From Nocardioides rotundus (GTDB lineage Bacteria; Actinomycetota; Actinomycetes; Propionibacteriales; Nocardioidaceae), in assembly GCF_019931675.1 (NCBI RefSeq), contig NZ_CP082922.1, positions 930,001 through 994,000 of the forward strand: a stretch of DNA of 64,000 nt, read 5' to 3'. The first letter of the stretch is position 1. The number at the start of each line of letters is the position of its first letter. Of this stretch, positions 48,947 through 57,220 are shown in pieces. The notes beneath the pieces were generated by a model that worked only from the letters and a program-made list of their open reading frames with translations, ran no database searches and was not told the origin of the DNA. A program made the translations under genes and the position numbers.

Positions 48947-50487
48947 GCCGGCTCCCCGGCGCTCGCCATCGAGGTCGAGACCCGCTCCAGACCGCGCAGG
49001 TTGCGCACCACCTGCACCCGGTCGGCGTACTCCGCATAGAGCGGCAGGTCGCACCCGCCCAGCGTCCAGGAGTACCGCGGCTCCGGGGTCAGCCAGATGG
49101 TCGAGCGCGCCCGCCGGGTGATCTCCTCGAAGGTCGAGACGCGCGGGTCGTTGCCGTTGCCGCGCCCGTCACCGAGGACGAGGACGGTGGTGCGCCGGGT
49201 GAGCGCGGAGCCGTACTGCTCCAGGAAGGTGTCGAACGCGTGGCCGTAGTCGGAGTCCGCGTCCACGTCGAGCACACCGCCGGCCGGCAGCCCTGCCATC
49301 ACCAGCGAGAGCGCGTCCTCGATCCGGTGCTCGGCGAACAGCTCGGTGATCTCGACTAGGTCCTTGACGAACGCGAAGGTCCGCACCTGGGTGGCGATCG
49401 ACTGCAGCGAGTGCACCAGGTGCAGGGTGAACTTCGAGGTCATCCGCACCGACAGCGACACGTCGCACAGCACCAGCAGCCGGGGCCGGTCCTCGACCTT
49501 GCTGACGGTGACGGGGCGGAACGGGACGCCGTCGTACTTCATGTTCGTGCGCATCGTGCGGCTGCCGTCGACGGTGCCGCGGGCGGCGGTACGGCGACGC
49601 GGGCGGGGCGATCCGTGCAGCGAGCGCAGCAGCCGGCGCAGGCTCTCCTCCAGCTCGAAGCGCACCTGCTCGTCGACCACTTCGGCACGGGCGGCCTCGA
49701 TCTCGCGCTCCTCGACCTCGCGCTCCATCGCCATCAGCTTCTGCAGGTGATCGCGCAGCCGCTCCGGGAGGTTCTCCAGGAACGGCTTGAGCTGCTCGCG
49801 CAGCGCGGCCAGCGAGGTGGCGGCGGCCGGGTCGAGGTCCTCCGGGGCGTCCGGCAGCTCGTCGGCCAGCCAGCTCAGCAGCGCCATCTCCTCGGCGACC
49901 GAGAGGTCCGCCTCGACCTCCAGGCCGGGGCTGCGGATCAGCTCGCCGGGCGCGCCTGGGTTGTGCAGCCGCTTCGTGGACAGCTGCACCCGCGCCGCCT
50001 CGCCGGCACCCGTGGCCTGGTCCTTGCTGAGCACGATCTCGTCGGTCATCTGGGCCATGTCCAGCCGGTTGGCCTCCTGGTGCAGGTTGTACTGCTGGGC
50101 CATGTCCTCGGGCTTGAAGTACTGGTGCAGGTCCATCGGCTTGCCGTGGCTGTGCCCCTGCTCGGGGGTGTCGCCGGGCTCGTCGCCCAGGGTGAACTCC
50201 TGCAGCTCGCCCTCGTCGGCGAGGTCGTCGTGGGCGTGCGAGTGCTCGGCGTCGTCGTCCTGCACGACCGGCTTGAGGCCGAAGAACGCGTCGAAGACGC
50301 GGTGGAAGGCCGGCACGTCCCGGCGGTCCTTGACCAGGGAGACCAGCAGGGCGGAGCGGAGCACCTCGGGCTCGGCGAGTACGCCGGGCTGGGCGGCCGC
50401 CTCCAGCGCGTCGACCGCCTCCGACACGCTCACCCGGACGCCGTGCAGTCGCAGCAGCCTGACGAACCGGTGCAGGGCCCCCTCCAT
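48943..50487 (-). CDS. VWA-domain protein of the mno operon
   Basis: A 514-residue VWA protein. It has an N-terminal helical domain, an acidic/His-rich stretch (DDDAEHSHAHDDLADEG and TPEQGHSHGKPMDLHQYF, about residues 75-125), a long charged helix region, and a C-terminal VWA domain with RPRLLVLCDVSLSVRM. The MIDAS reads DVSLS, keeping the DxSxS rule. It follows the MoxR gene by 9 nt and overlaps mftM. As the partner of a MoxR ATPase it probably serves as a maturation chaperone; the neighbouring methanol dehydrogenase is the natural client. Confidence 0.85.
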   Translation of the reverse strand: MEGALHRFVRLLRLHGVRVSVSEAVDALEAAAQPGVLAEPEVLRSALLVSLVKDRRDVPAFHRVFDAFFGLKPVVQDDDAEHSHAHDDLADEGELQEFTLGDEPGDTPEQGHSHGKPMDLHQYFKPEDMAQQYNLHQEANRLDMAQMTDEIVLSKDQATGAGEAARVQLSTKRLHNPGAPGELIRSPGLEVEADLSVAEEMALLSWLADELPDAPEDLDPAAATSLAALREQLKPFLENLPERLRDHLQKLMAMEREVEEREIEAARAEVVDEQVRFELEESLRRLLRSLHGSPRPRRRTAARGTVDGSRTMRTNMKYDGVPFRPVTVSKVEDRPRLLVLCDVSLSVRMTSKFTLHLVHSLQSIATQVRTFAFVKDLVEITELFAEHRIEDALSLVMAGLPAGGVLDVDADSDYGHAFDTFLEQYGSALTRRTTVLVLGDGRGNGNDPRVSTFEEITRRARSTIWLTPEPRYSWTLGGCDLPLYAEYADRVQVVRNLRGLERVSTSMASAGEPA

Positions 50488-50496
50488 GCCGCCTCC

Positions 50497-51711
50497 TCAG
50501 ACCGGGCGCTTGCGGGCACGCCCCGCAGCGAACGACTTCTTCCCCTGACCACTGGGCACCCGCTTGGGTCCGCCGCTGCCGCCCTCCTTGCCGTAGTACG
50601 CCTTGTCGTGGCGGCCGGGCTCGTCCTTGTTCCGGCGTACCTCCCGGCCGTCGACGTCGCCGTCGTCGGACGACGGGGCGCTCGGCCGGCCCGACTCCGC
50701 ACTGTGCGTGTGTCCGTGGCCGTGGCCGTGCCCGTGACCGTGACCGTGCAGGTGGTCGGGCACCTCGGCGTTCGGGTCGAGGATCCGCGGGAGGGCCGCG
50801 GCCGCCTTGGTCAGGTCGCGCTCGTACTTCACCACCACGTTGAGGGTGGCGGAGAGGACCTCGGCGTTGAGCTCCTTGACGCCCAGGACCGCCAGCGTGC
50901 GGGCCCAGTCGATCGTCTCGGAGATGCTCGGGGCCTTGCGCAGCTCCAGCTCGCGCAGGTCGCGCACCACCTCGACCAGCCGCGCGGCCAGTGCGTCGGG
51001 GAGGCCGGTGTCCTTGCTGCGCAGGATCTCCAGCTCGCGCTCGGCGGAGGGGTACTCCAGGAACAGGTGCAGGCAGCGTCGCTTGAGCGCCGCGGACAGG
51101 TCGCGGGTGTTGTTGGAGGTGAGGACGACATAGGGCAGATGCCGCGCGACGACCGTGCCGACCTCGGGGATGGAGATCTGGAACTCGCTGAGCAGCTCCA
51201 GGAGCACCGCCTCCAGCGCCTCGTCCGCGCGGTCGACCTCGTCGATCAGCAGCACCACCGGCTCGTCGGAGGAGATCGCCTCCAGCAGCGGGCGCGGGGC
51301 GAGGAACCGGTCGGAGAAGAACACCGAGTCCTGCTTGGCGATCCGCTCCACCGCCTCGTGCAGGTCGGGTGCGTCCTCGATCAGCTGGCCGATCTTCTCC
51401 CGCAGGATCTGGGTGTAGAGCAGCTGCTTGCCGTAGTCCCACTCGTAGAGCGCCTTGGACTCGTCCTGGCCCTCGTAGCACTGCAGCCGCAGCAGGCGAC
51501 GACCGGTGACCTCGGCGAGGCTGGCCGCGAGCTGGGTCTTGCCCACCCCGGCCGGGCCCTCCAGGAGGACCGGCTTGTCCAGGCGCGACTGCAGGTAGAC
51601 GGTCGTGGCGAGGCGGTCGTCGGTGAGGTAGCCGGCATCGGCGAACCGGGTGCGGGCCTCGTCGACGTCGGCGAACGGGAAGGCTCCGGTGGGAGCGGGT
51701 GTCTCGGTCAA
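50497..51711 (-). CDS. MoxR-family AAA ATPase with His-rich tail
   Basis: A 404-residue ATPase: Walker A LLEGPAGVGKTQLAASLAE, LQCYEGQDESKALYEWDYG, Walker B VVLLIDEVDRADEALEA and sensor LTSNNTRDLSAALKRRC. Unlike the CoxD-like paralogue at 37.8 kb it carries a C-terminal extension with HLHGHGHGHGHGHGHTH near residues 318-335, then a charged, Lys/Arg-rich end. The His/Gly run is a likely metal (Ni, Zn or Co) reservoir. Translation starts at TTG 51711 with a strong AAGGAGG site. A hairpin separates it from mno. Confidence 0.88.
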   Translation of the reverse strand: MTETPAPTGAFPFADVDEARTRFADAGYLTDDRLATTVYLQSRLDKPVLLEGPAGVGKTQLAASLAEVTGRRLLRLQCYEGQDESKALYEWDYGKQLLYTQILREKIGQLIEDAPDLHEAVERIAKQDSVFFSDRFLAPRPLLEAISSDEPVVLLIDEVDRADEALEAVLLELLSEFQISIPEVGTVVARHLPYVVLTSNNTRDLSAALKRRCLHLFLEYPSAERELEILRSKDTGLPDALAARLVEVVRDLRELELRKAPSISETIDWARTLAVLGVKELNAEVLSATLNVVVKYERDLTKAAAALPRILDPNAEVPDHLHGHGHGHGHGHGHTHSAESGRPSAPSSDDGDVDGREVRRNKDEPGRHDKAYYGKEGGSGGPKRVPSGQGKKSFAAGRARKRPV

Positions 51712-51732
51712 GGCCGCCTCCTTCGCGGTCGG

Positions 51733-51760
51733 GCGGGACGGGGAGTGGGGTCCGTCCCGC
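51733..51760 (-). terminator. Intercistronic hairpin between mno and moxR
   Basis: GCGGGACGG and CCGTCCCGC form a 9-bp stem around a 10-nt loop, 45 bp after the mno stop on the minus strand. Partial termination would keep mno mRNA far above the chaperone genes. Confidence 0.5.
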
Positions 51761-51804
51761 GGGAGTGCGCAGGGCCTCCCGCCGGGACGGCGTCGGGGGT
51801 GCGG

Positions 51805-53097
51805 TCAGCTGAGCAGGTCGTCCAGGTCGCCGTTCATCGTGTGGTCGACCACGGGGCGCACGGTCTCGAAGGTGCACTCCTTGGGGTTGCCCGGCGTGCA
51901 GGCGTCGCCGAGCACGTGGTTGGTGATGCGGTCCACGTCCTCGTCGTCGCCCTTGATCACCGCGGAGTTCTCGTAGAACTTCGTCGGGCCCTGGCCGAGC
52001 CGGTTCTTGGAGTAGCTGTCCTGGGTGACGTCGGTGAACTTCTCGGTGATGCCCACGTCGCGGAGCAGCCGGATGGCCGCCTCGAGCGCGGCATCCGCGG
52101 CCTGCACGTCGCTCATGCCGTAGGTGTCCACGCCCATCACCTCGGCCATCTCGGCGAACCGCTTGTAGTGCGTGGGCATGTTGAACGCCCACACCCGCGG
52201 CAGCGCGATCGCGTTGTTGAGGCCGTGGTGGGTGTCGTAGAACGCGCTCACCGCGTGCGAGATCGAGTGGATGATGCCGAGGCCGCCGGAGTTGAACGCC
52301 TGGGCGGCGATGTACTGGGCGTACATCATCCCCTCGCGGCCCTTGAGGTCCTGGCCGTTCCAGGTGGCCTCGCGCAGGTTCTCCGCGGTCAGCTTGACCG
52401 CGCGCAGTGCGTTGCCCAGGGACGGCTCGAAGTTCAGCCGGGACACGTAGGGCTCCGAGGCGTGCGCGAGCACGTCGAAGCCGCACTGGGCGGTGTAGTC
52501 GACCGGGCAGTCGAAGTAGAGCACCGGGTCGTCGATCGCCAAGGTGGCCACCGAGGCGTCGTCGAAAGCGACGTACTTGTGCGGGTTGTCCGGGTCGGTC
52601 GTGGTGTCGGTGATGACGTAGGCCCACGAGGTCTCCGAGCCGGTGCCGGCCGTCGTGGACACGGCGATGTGCGGCGGGTTCTTCGGGTTCTCGGACATGT
52701 TGAAGCCCTCGAACTCGTTGACGTTGCGACCGTCGTGCGCGACCGAGACGCGCGCGCCCTTGCACGCGTCGTGGGAGGAGCCGCCGCCGATGGAGACGAA
52801 GGAGTCGCACTCGGTCTCCTGGTACTGCTGGACCGCGTCCATGACGTTGTAGTCCTTGGGGTTGGACTCCACCTGGTCGTAGACCTCGACCTCCAGGCCG
52901 TGGTACTTCATCGACTCCACGATCTTGTGCACGATGTCGGTGCCCCGCAGCCCCGAGGTCATCACCAGGGTCTTGCGGAAGCCCATCTTGAGGGCCTCGG
53001 GGCCGATCATCTCGTGCGCGCCGGGCCCCATGAGAGCCCGGGGGAACGGGTGGAACTCCTTGATCGGGAACGGCTTGAGCAACTCGTCGACCTGCAT
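51805..53097 (-). CDS. mno: NDMA-dependent methanol dehydrogenase (nicotinoprotein, Mno/Mdo)
   Basis: A 430-residue group III alcohol dehydrogenase: VSIGGGSSHDACKGARV, STTAGTGSETSWAYVI, CGFDVLAHASEPYVSR, GIIHSISHAVSAFYDTHHGL with the metal His residues. The sequence follows the NDMA-dependent methanol dehydrogenase group, which keeps NADP(H) bound and needs an outside acceptor, in vivo mycofactocin. It oxidises methanol and other short alcohols. It is divergent from mftA over a 247-bp control region. GGAGGTAGTCAG precedes the ATG as ribosome site. Confidence 0.92.
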   Translation of the reverse strand: MQVDELLKPFPIKEFHPFPRALMGPGAHEMIGPEALKMGFRKTLVMTSGLRGTDIVHKIVESMKYHGLEVEVYDQVESNPKDYNVMDAVQQYQETECDSFVSIGGGSSHDACKGARVSVAHDGRNVNEFEGFNMSENPKNPPHIAVSTTAGTGSETSWAYVITDTTTDPDNPHKYVAFDDASVATLAIDDPVLYFDCPVDYTAQCGFDVLAHASEPYVSRLNFEPSLGNALRAVKLTAENLREATWNGQDLKGREGMMYAQYIAAQAFNSGGLGIIHSISHAVSAFYDTHHGLNNAIALPRVWAFNMPTHYKRFAEMAEVMGVDTYGMSDVQAADAALEAAIRLLRDVGITEKFTDVTQDSYSKNRLGQGPTKFYENSAVIKGDDEDVDRITNHVLGDACTPGNPKECTFETVRPVVDHTMNGDLDDLLS

Positions 53098-53344
53098 CTG
53101 ACTACCTCCAGGGATCCGGAACGCGACCGAGCCGGGGCCGGCTCGTCGATCCCCTCGGACGCTAGGAGCGGCGGGCCGTGCCGAACAGGCGAGGATCGGG
53201 AAACAGCCCGCCGGGTGAGCGTCCTACCTGCCCGATCCGGCAGGGTCGGCCACCTCGCCGACCAGTGACGCGCGAGCGACCGGCGTTCTTAGCGTGGGGG
53301 CACCGGGCCGTCCGGTCCGGGGTCGCCGACCGAGAGGGAGTGCC
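53098..53344. promoter_or_regulatory. Divergent mno/mftA control region
   Basis: The 247-bp gap holds two TAGCGT hexamers: on the plus strand at 53290-53295 before mftA, and on the minus strand at 53165-53160 before mno. The shared inverted repeat (53226-53246) sits between them. Both hexamers are followed by G-rich leaders of 50-60 nt. Confidence 0.65.
53226..53246. promoter_or_regulatory. Inverted repeat of the mycofactocin regulon, mftA/mno copy
   Basis: CCTGCC-CGATCC-GGCAGG (53227-53244) matches the motif exactly with 6-bp spacer. Its centre is about 54 bp from the mftA hexamer TAGCGT, the same distance as at the DUF4242 gene. Confidence 0.75.
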
Positions 53345-53455
53345 ATGACCGACCCGCAGCACGACCAGCAGGAACCCCAGGAGACCGCCGCGGACCTCGT
53401 CGCCGAGGACCTGGTGGAGGAGGTCTCGATCGACGGGATGTGTGGCGTCTACTGA
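53345..53455 (+). CDS. mftA: Mycofactocin precursor peptide MftA
   Basis: A 36-residue peptide starting MTDPQHDQQEPQE and ending EEVSIDGMCGVY, the invariant MftA tail. The last two residues, Val-Tyr, become the cofactor: MftC decarboxylates and cyclises them and MftE releases the product. The acidic/amphipathic leader binds MftB. The ATG follows GAGAGGGAG. It is too short for ordinary gene calling. Its TGA overlaps the ATG of mftB. Confidence 0.96.
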   Translation: MTDPQHDQQEPQETAADLVAEDLVEEVSIDGMCGVY

Positions 53456-53757
53456 TGTCCACCACCGACCGGACCGTCCGCCCCGACCTCCCGTTCGCCG
53501 AGCGCGCCTGGGCCCTCAGCCCGTCCGTCGCGCTGCGGCCGGAGCCGTTCGGGGCGCTCGCCTACGACTTCGTCACCCGGCAGCTGAGCTTCCTCAAGAC
53601 CCCGCTGCTGGTCGACGCCGTACGCCGGCTCGCCGACGCCCCCGACGCCGCCACCGCGGTGCGCGAGGTCGGGGTGGACGGGCCGGCCAGGACCGCCTAT
53701 CTCACCGCCCTGGAAGGGCTCGCCCGAACGGGCATCATCGTGGAGCGTGCCGCATGA
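53455..53757 (+). CDS. mftB: Mycofactocin precursor-binding chaperone MftB
   Basis: A 100-residue PqqD-like (RRE-type) protein: FAERAWALSPSVALRPEPFG, ALAYDFVTRQLSFLKTPLLV and LEGLARTGIIVERAA. MftB binds the MftA leader and presents it to MftC. It is coupled to mftA by a TGATG overlap and to mftC by ATGA. Confidence 0.95.
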   Translation: MSTTDRTVRPDLPFAERAWALSPSVALRPEPFGALAYDFVTRQLSFLKTPLLVDAVRRLADAPDAATAVREVGVDGPARTAYLTALEGLARTGIIVERAA

Positions 53758-54989
53758 CCCTGGCCCCCGACCGACCCCGCACCAACACCGAGCAGGCCCG
53801 CCCCGAGGGCGGCCGCCTGGTCGACCAGTTCGAGTTCGGCCTGGACGCGCCGATCTGCCTGACCTGGGAGCTGACCTACGCCTGCAACCTCGCCTGCGTC
53901 CACTGCCTCTCCTCCAGCGGCCGTCGCGACCCCGACGAGCTGACGACCGAGGAGTGCAAGCAGCTGATCGACACCTTCGAGCGGATGCAGGTCTTCTACG
54001 TCAACATCGGCGGCGGCGAGCCGACCGTGCGCCCGGACTTCTGGGAGCTGCTGCAGTACTCCGTGGACCACCACGTGGGCGTGAAGTTCTCCACCAACGG
54101 CTTCCGGATCACGCCCGAGCGTGCCCGGCAGCTCGCGGAGACGCCGTACGTCGACGTCCAGGTCTCCCTCGACGGCGCGACCGCCGACGTCAACGACGCG
54201 GTCCGCGGGCAGGGCACCTACGACGCCGCCCTGCGCGCGATGTCCAACCTGGCCGACGCGGGGATGGAGGACTTCAAGCTGTCGGTGGTCTGCACCCGGC
54301 ACAACATCGGCCAGCTCGACCGCTTCAAGGAGATCGCCGACACCCATGGCGCCCAGCTGCGGCTGACCCGGCTGCGCCCCTCGGGTCGCGGCGCGGACGT
54401 CTGGTCCGAGCTGCACCCGCTGCCCGAGCAGCAGCGGGAGATCTACGACTGGCTGGTCGCCAACGGCGAGGGCGTGCTCACCGGGGACTCGTTCTTCCAC
54501 CTGTCCGCCTTCGGCGAGGCGCTGCCCGGGCTGAACCTGTGCGGCGCCGGGCGCGTGGTGTGCCTGGTCGACCCGGTCGGCGACGTCTACGCCTGCCCGT
54601 TCGCGATCCACGACCGCTTCCGGGCGGGCAACGTCCGCGGCGACGGCGGATTCGAGCAGGTATGGCGGCACAGCGAGCTCTTCACCGGCCTGCGCAGTCC
54701 GCAGACCGGCGGCGCGTGCACGCAGTGCTTGGCGTACGACGCCTGCCGCGGCGGCTGCATGGCCGCGAAGTTCTTCACCGGCCTGCCGCTGGACGGCCCG
54801 GACCCGGAGTGCGTCAAGGGCAACGCCACCGGGGCGTTGGCCGAGGTCTCCGAGCGTCCGGGGCCCAGCGTCGACCACAGCCACACCGGCACGGTCCGCA
54901 ACGCGCCGGTGCCGCTGGGGATGCCGACCGTGCGGCCGGCGTCGCCGTGCGACGAGAGCCCGCTGACCGCGCCGCGGACGTTGGGCTGA
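53754..54989 (+). CDS. mftC: Mycofactocin radical SAM maturase MftC
   Basis: A 411-residue radical-SAM/SPASM enzyme. The cluster motif is TYACNLACVHCLSSSGRRDP, followed by NIGGGEPTVRPDFWELL, and the SPASM domain has cysteines in LCGAGRVVCLVDPVGDVYAC, CTQCLAYDACRGGCMA and a final Cys in DPECVKGN. MftC performs oxidative decarboxylation of the C-terminal Tyr and then forms the Val-Tyr carbon-carbon bond in MftA. A variable tail of about 45 residues follows the SPASM domain. Confidence 0.97.
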   Translation: MTLAPDRPRTNTEQARPEGGRLVDQFEFGLDAPICLTWELTYACNLACVHCLSSSGRRDPDELTTEECKQLIDTFERMQVFYVNIGGGEPTVRPDFWELLQYSVDHHVGVKFSTNGFRITPERARQLAETPYVDVQVSLDGATADVNDAVRGQGTYDAALRAMSNLADAGMEDFKLSVVCTRHNIGQLDRFKEIADTHGAQLRLTRLRPSGRGADVWSELHPLPEQQREIYDWLVANGEGVLTGDSFFHLSAFGEALPGLNLCGAGRVVCLVDPVGDVYACPFAIHDRFRAGNVRGDGGFEQVWRHSELFTGLRSPQTGGACTQCLAYDACRGGCMAAKFFTGLPLDGPDPECVKGNATGALAEVSERPGPSVDHSHTGTVRNAPVPLGMPTVRPASPCDESPLTAPRTLG

Positions 54990-54992
54990 GCG

Positions 54993-55730
54993 GTGGGCGG
55001 CGACGTCCGCCTCGGGACGCATCGCTGGCCGGAGGTGACCGGCCGCGACGGACCGTTGCTGCTCGTGCCGGTGGGGGCGACCGAGCAGCACGGCCCCGGC
55101 CTGCCGGTGTGCACCGACACGCTGGTGGCGGTGCAGGTGGCCGAGACGGTGGCGAGGCGCCGCGCCGCCGCCGGGGAGGACGTGCTGGTGGCGCCGGCGG
55201 TGTCGTACGGCGCGAGCGGGGAGCATGAGGACTTCCCGGGGACGGTCTCGATCGGGCACGACGCGCTGCGCCTGCTGCTCGTCGAGCTCGGGCGGTCCGC
55301 CGGCCGCTGGGCCCGCGGGGTCGTCTTCGTCAACGGGCACGGCGGGAACGTGCCCACCGTGGCCGGGGCCGTGCTCACCCTGCGTGAGGAGGGGCGGGCG
55401 GCCGCGTGGACCGCGTGTGCGGTCGAGGGCGGCGACGCGCATGCCGGTGCCACGGAGACCTCGCTGCTGCTCGTGCTGGCCCCCGCCCTGGTCCGCACCG
55501 ACCTGCTCGCGCCGGGGGAGACCGCCCCGCTGCCGGAGCTGATGCCGCGCCTGCGGACCGCGGGGGTGCGGGCGGTGTCGGCCTCGGGCGTCCTGGGCGA
55601 CCCGACGCAGGCGAGCCCGGAGGAGGGGCGCCGCATCCTGGAGCGGATGGTCGAGCGGATCGACGGCGAGCTGGCCGGGCTGGACGTGGACGAGCGGGGG
55701 AGGCTCGCCTCGGCCCCGGTGGCGACGTGA
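54993..55730 (+). CDS. mftE: Mycofactocin peptidase MftE (creatininase family)
   Basis: A 245-residue metallo-hydrolase of the creatininase fold: LLLVPVGATEQHGPGLPVCTD (metal Glu, His, Asp), SGEHEDFPGTVSIGHD, FVNGHGGNVP and DAHAGATETSLLL (metal Glu). MftE cuts the modified Val-Tyr off MftA, releasing the pyrrolidinone AHDP. A GTG start lies 3 nt after mftC, and the stop overlaps the GTG of mftF. Confidence 0.95.
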   Translation: MGGDVRLGTHRWPEVTGRDGPLLLVPVGATEQHGPGLPVCTDTLVAVQVAETVARRRAAAGEDVLVAPAVSYGASGEHEDFPGTVSIGHDALRLLLVELGRSAGRWARGVVFVNGHGGNVPTVAGAVLTLREEGRAAAWTACAVEGGDAHAGATETSLLLVLAPALVRTDLLAPGETAPLPELMPRLRTAGVRAVSASGVLGDPTQASPEEGRRILERMVERIDGELAGLDVDERGRLASAPVAT

Positions 55731-57217
55731 GCGGGGCGCTGCGGATCCCCGAGCCGCCGGCCGGGGCGCTGCCGGGCGAGTTCGGCTTCACCCTCGCGAA
55801 GTCGACCCGGGTCCGCGACGGCGGCCGCACCCTGCTCGCCGGGGAGCGAGTGCTCCGACTCTCCGCGACCGCCCTCGACCTCATGCGCGGACCCGGTCCC
55901 GTTGCAGGCCGCGATGCCGACACGGCCCGGCTGACTCGGCTGCTCCTCGACGCGGGGGCGGCGGTCCCGTGGTGGCGCGACCCGCCGCCGCCCGACCTGG
56001 CCGTCGACGACGTCACCGTGGTCGTCCCGGTCCGGGACCGGCCCGAGGCGCTCGCCCGCCTGTTGCGCGGGCTGCCCCCGCACCTGCCCGTGGTCGTCGT
56101 GGACGACGGGTCCAGCGACCCGGCCGCCACGGCGCGCGCCTGCGCCGCGACCGGTGCGCGGCTGCTGCGTCACCCGGTGTCGCGCGGGCCGGCGGCCGCC
56201 CGGAACACCGGGCTGGCGGCGGTGGAGACGCCGTACGTCGCCTTCTGCGACTCCGACGTCGAGCCGGTCCCCGGGTGGCTCGGCGTGCTCCGCCGGCACC
56301 TCGACGACCCGGCCCTCGCGGCGGTCGCGCCACGGGTCCACGGGCGGGCTCCGAGCCCCGGCGACGGCTGGCTGGACCGCTACGAGCAGGCCCGCTCGTC
56401 CCTGGACCTCGGGCCGGCCCCCGCGGCGGTGCGGGTCCGCGGCCAGGTCGCCTACCTGCCCAGCGCCTGCCTGCTCGCCCGGGTCGCGGCGCTCGGCGAC
56501 GGCTTCGACCCGGCCCTGTGCTCGGGGGAGGACGTGGACCTGGTGTGGCGGCTGCTCGCCGCCGGCTGGCGGGTGCGCTATGACCCTGACGCCCGCGTCC
56601 GCCACGACCATCGCACGACCCTGGGGCCGTGGCTGGCGCGCAAGGCGTTCTACGGCAGCTCGGCCGCGCCGCTGTCCGCGCGTCACCCCGGGGCGGTCGC
56701 ACCGCTCGTGGTGAGCCCCTGGTCGGCGGCGTTCACCGTCGCGGTGCTGGCCCAGCGTCGCTGGTCCGTGCCGTTCGCCGCCGCCGTGGCCGGCGCCGCC
56801 GTCATGGGGGTACGGCGACGCCTCGCCACCGGGGCGCACCCCTGGCGGACCGCGGGCGTGCTGGTCGGCCACGGAGCCGCCGCGTCGCTCCGGCAGGCCG
56901 GCACCGCGCTCACCCGGCACCACTGGCCGCTCGCCGCGCTGGCCTGCCTGGTCTCGGGCCGGGCTCGACGGGCGGTGCTGGTCGCGGCGGTGGCCGACGC
57001 CTGGCTGGACCACCGGAAGGTGCGGCCCCGGCTCGGGCTGCCGCCGTACCTCCTCGCCCGTCGGCTGGACGACCTCGCCTACGGCGCCGGCCTGTGGCTC
57101 GGAGCCTGGCGGGAGCGCTCGATGCGGGCGCTGCTGCCGGGTCTGTCCCGAAGTACCGCTGCGCGGCTTGGCGGACGCCGCTACCGTGACCCCGGTCACG
57201 TCGATTCGTTGAGGTAG
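55727..57217 (+). CDS. mftF: Mycofactocin glycosyltransferase MftF
   Basis: A 496-residue GT2 protein. After an N-terminal domain of about 90 residues comes the GT-A core: VTVVVPVRDRPEALARLLRG, VVVVDDGSSDPAATAR, AFCDSDVEPVPGWL and the GEDVDLVWRLLAAGW acceptor motif. The C-terminal third is Ala/Arg-rich with two or more hydrophobic stretches (FAAAVAGAAVMGV), suggesting membrane association. MftF adds beta-1,4-linked glucose units to the mycofactocin core. The start GTG overlaps the mftE stop. Its 3' end holds a CRP-like palindrome near the next gene. Confidence 0.93.
   Translation: MSGALRIPEPPAGALPGEFGFTLAKSTRVRDGGRTLLAGERVLRLSATALDLMRGPGPVAGRDADTARLTRLLLDAGAAVPWWRDPPPPDLAVDDVTVVVPVRDRPEALARLLRGLPPHLPVVVVDDGSSDPAATARACAATGARLLRHPVSRGPAAARNTGLAAVETPYVAFCDSDVEPVPGWLGVLRRHLDDPALAAVAPRVHGRAPSPGDGWLDRYEQARSSLDLGPAPAAVRVRGQVAYLPSACLLARVAALGDGFDPALCSGEDVDLVWRLLAAGWRVRYDPDARVRHDHRTTLGPWLARKAFYGSSAAPLSARHPGAVAPLVVSPWSAAFTVAVLAQRRWSVPFAAAVAGAAVMGVRRRLATGAHPWRTAGVLVGHGAAASLRQAGTALTRHHWPLAALACLVSGRARRAVLVAAVADAWLDHRKVRPRLGLPPYLLARRLDDLAYGAGLWLGAWRERSMRALLPGLSRSTAARLGGRRYRDPGHVDSLR
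57185..57200. promoter_or_regulatory. Candidate CRP/GlxR-type palindrome before the GAF regulator
   Basis: CGTGACCCCGGTCACG fits GTGA-N6-TCAC and is symmetric except at the centre. It lies in the last codons of mftF, 20 bp before the next start. Confidence 0.4.
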
Positions 57218-57220
57218 GCG

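Noticed and set aside
49169..52810. A 1213-codon minus-strand frame across the mno, moxR and vwa genes
   Set aside because: It is an out-of-frame shadow on the same strand as three well-supported genes and shows no domain.
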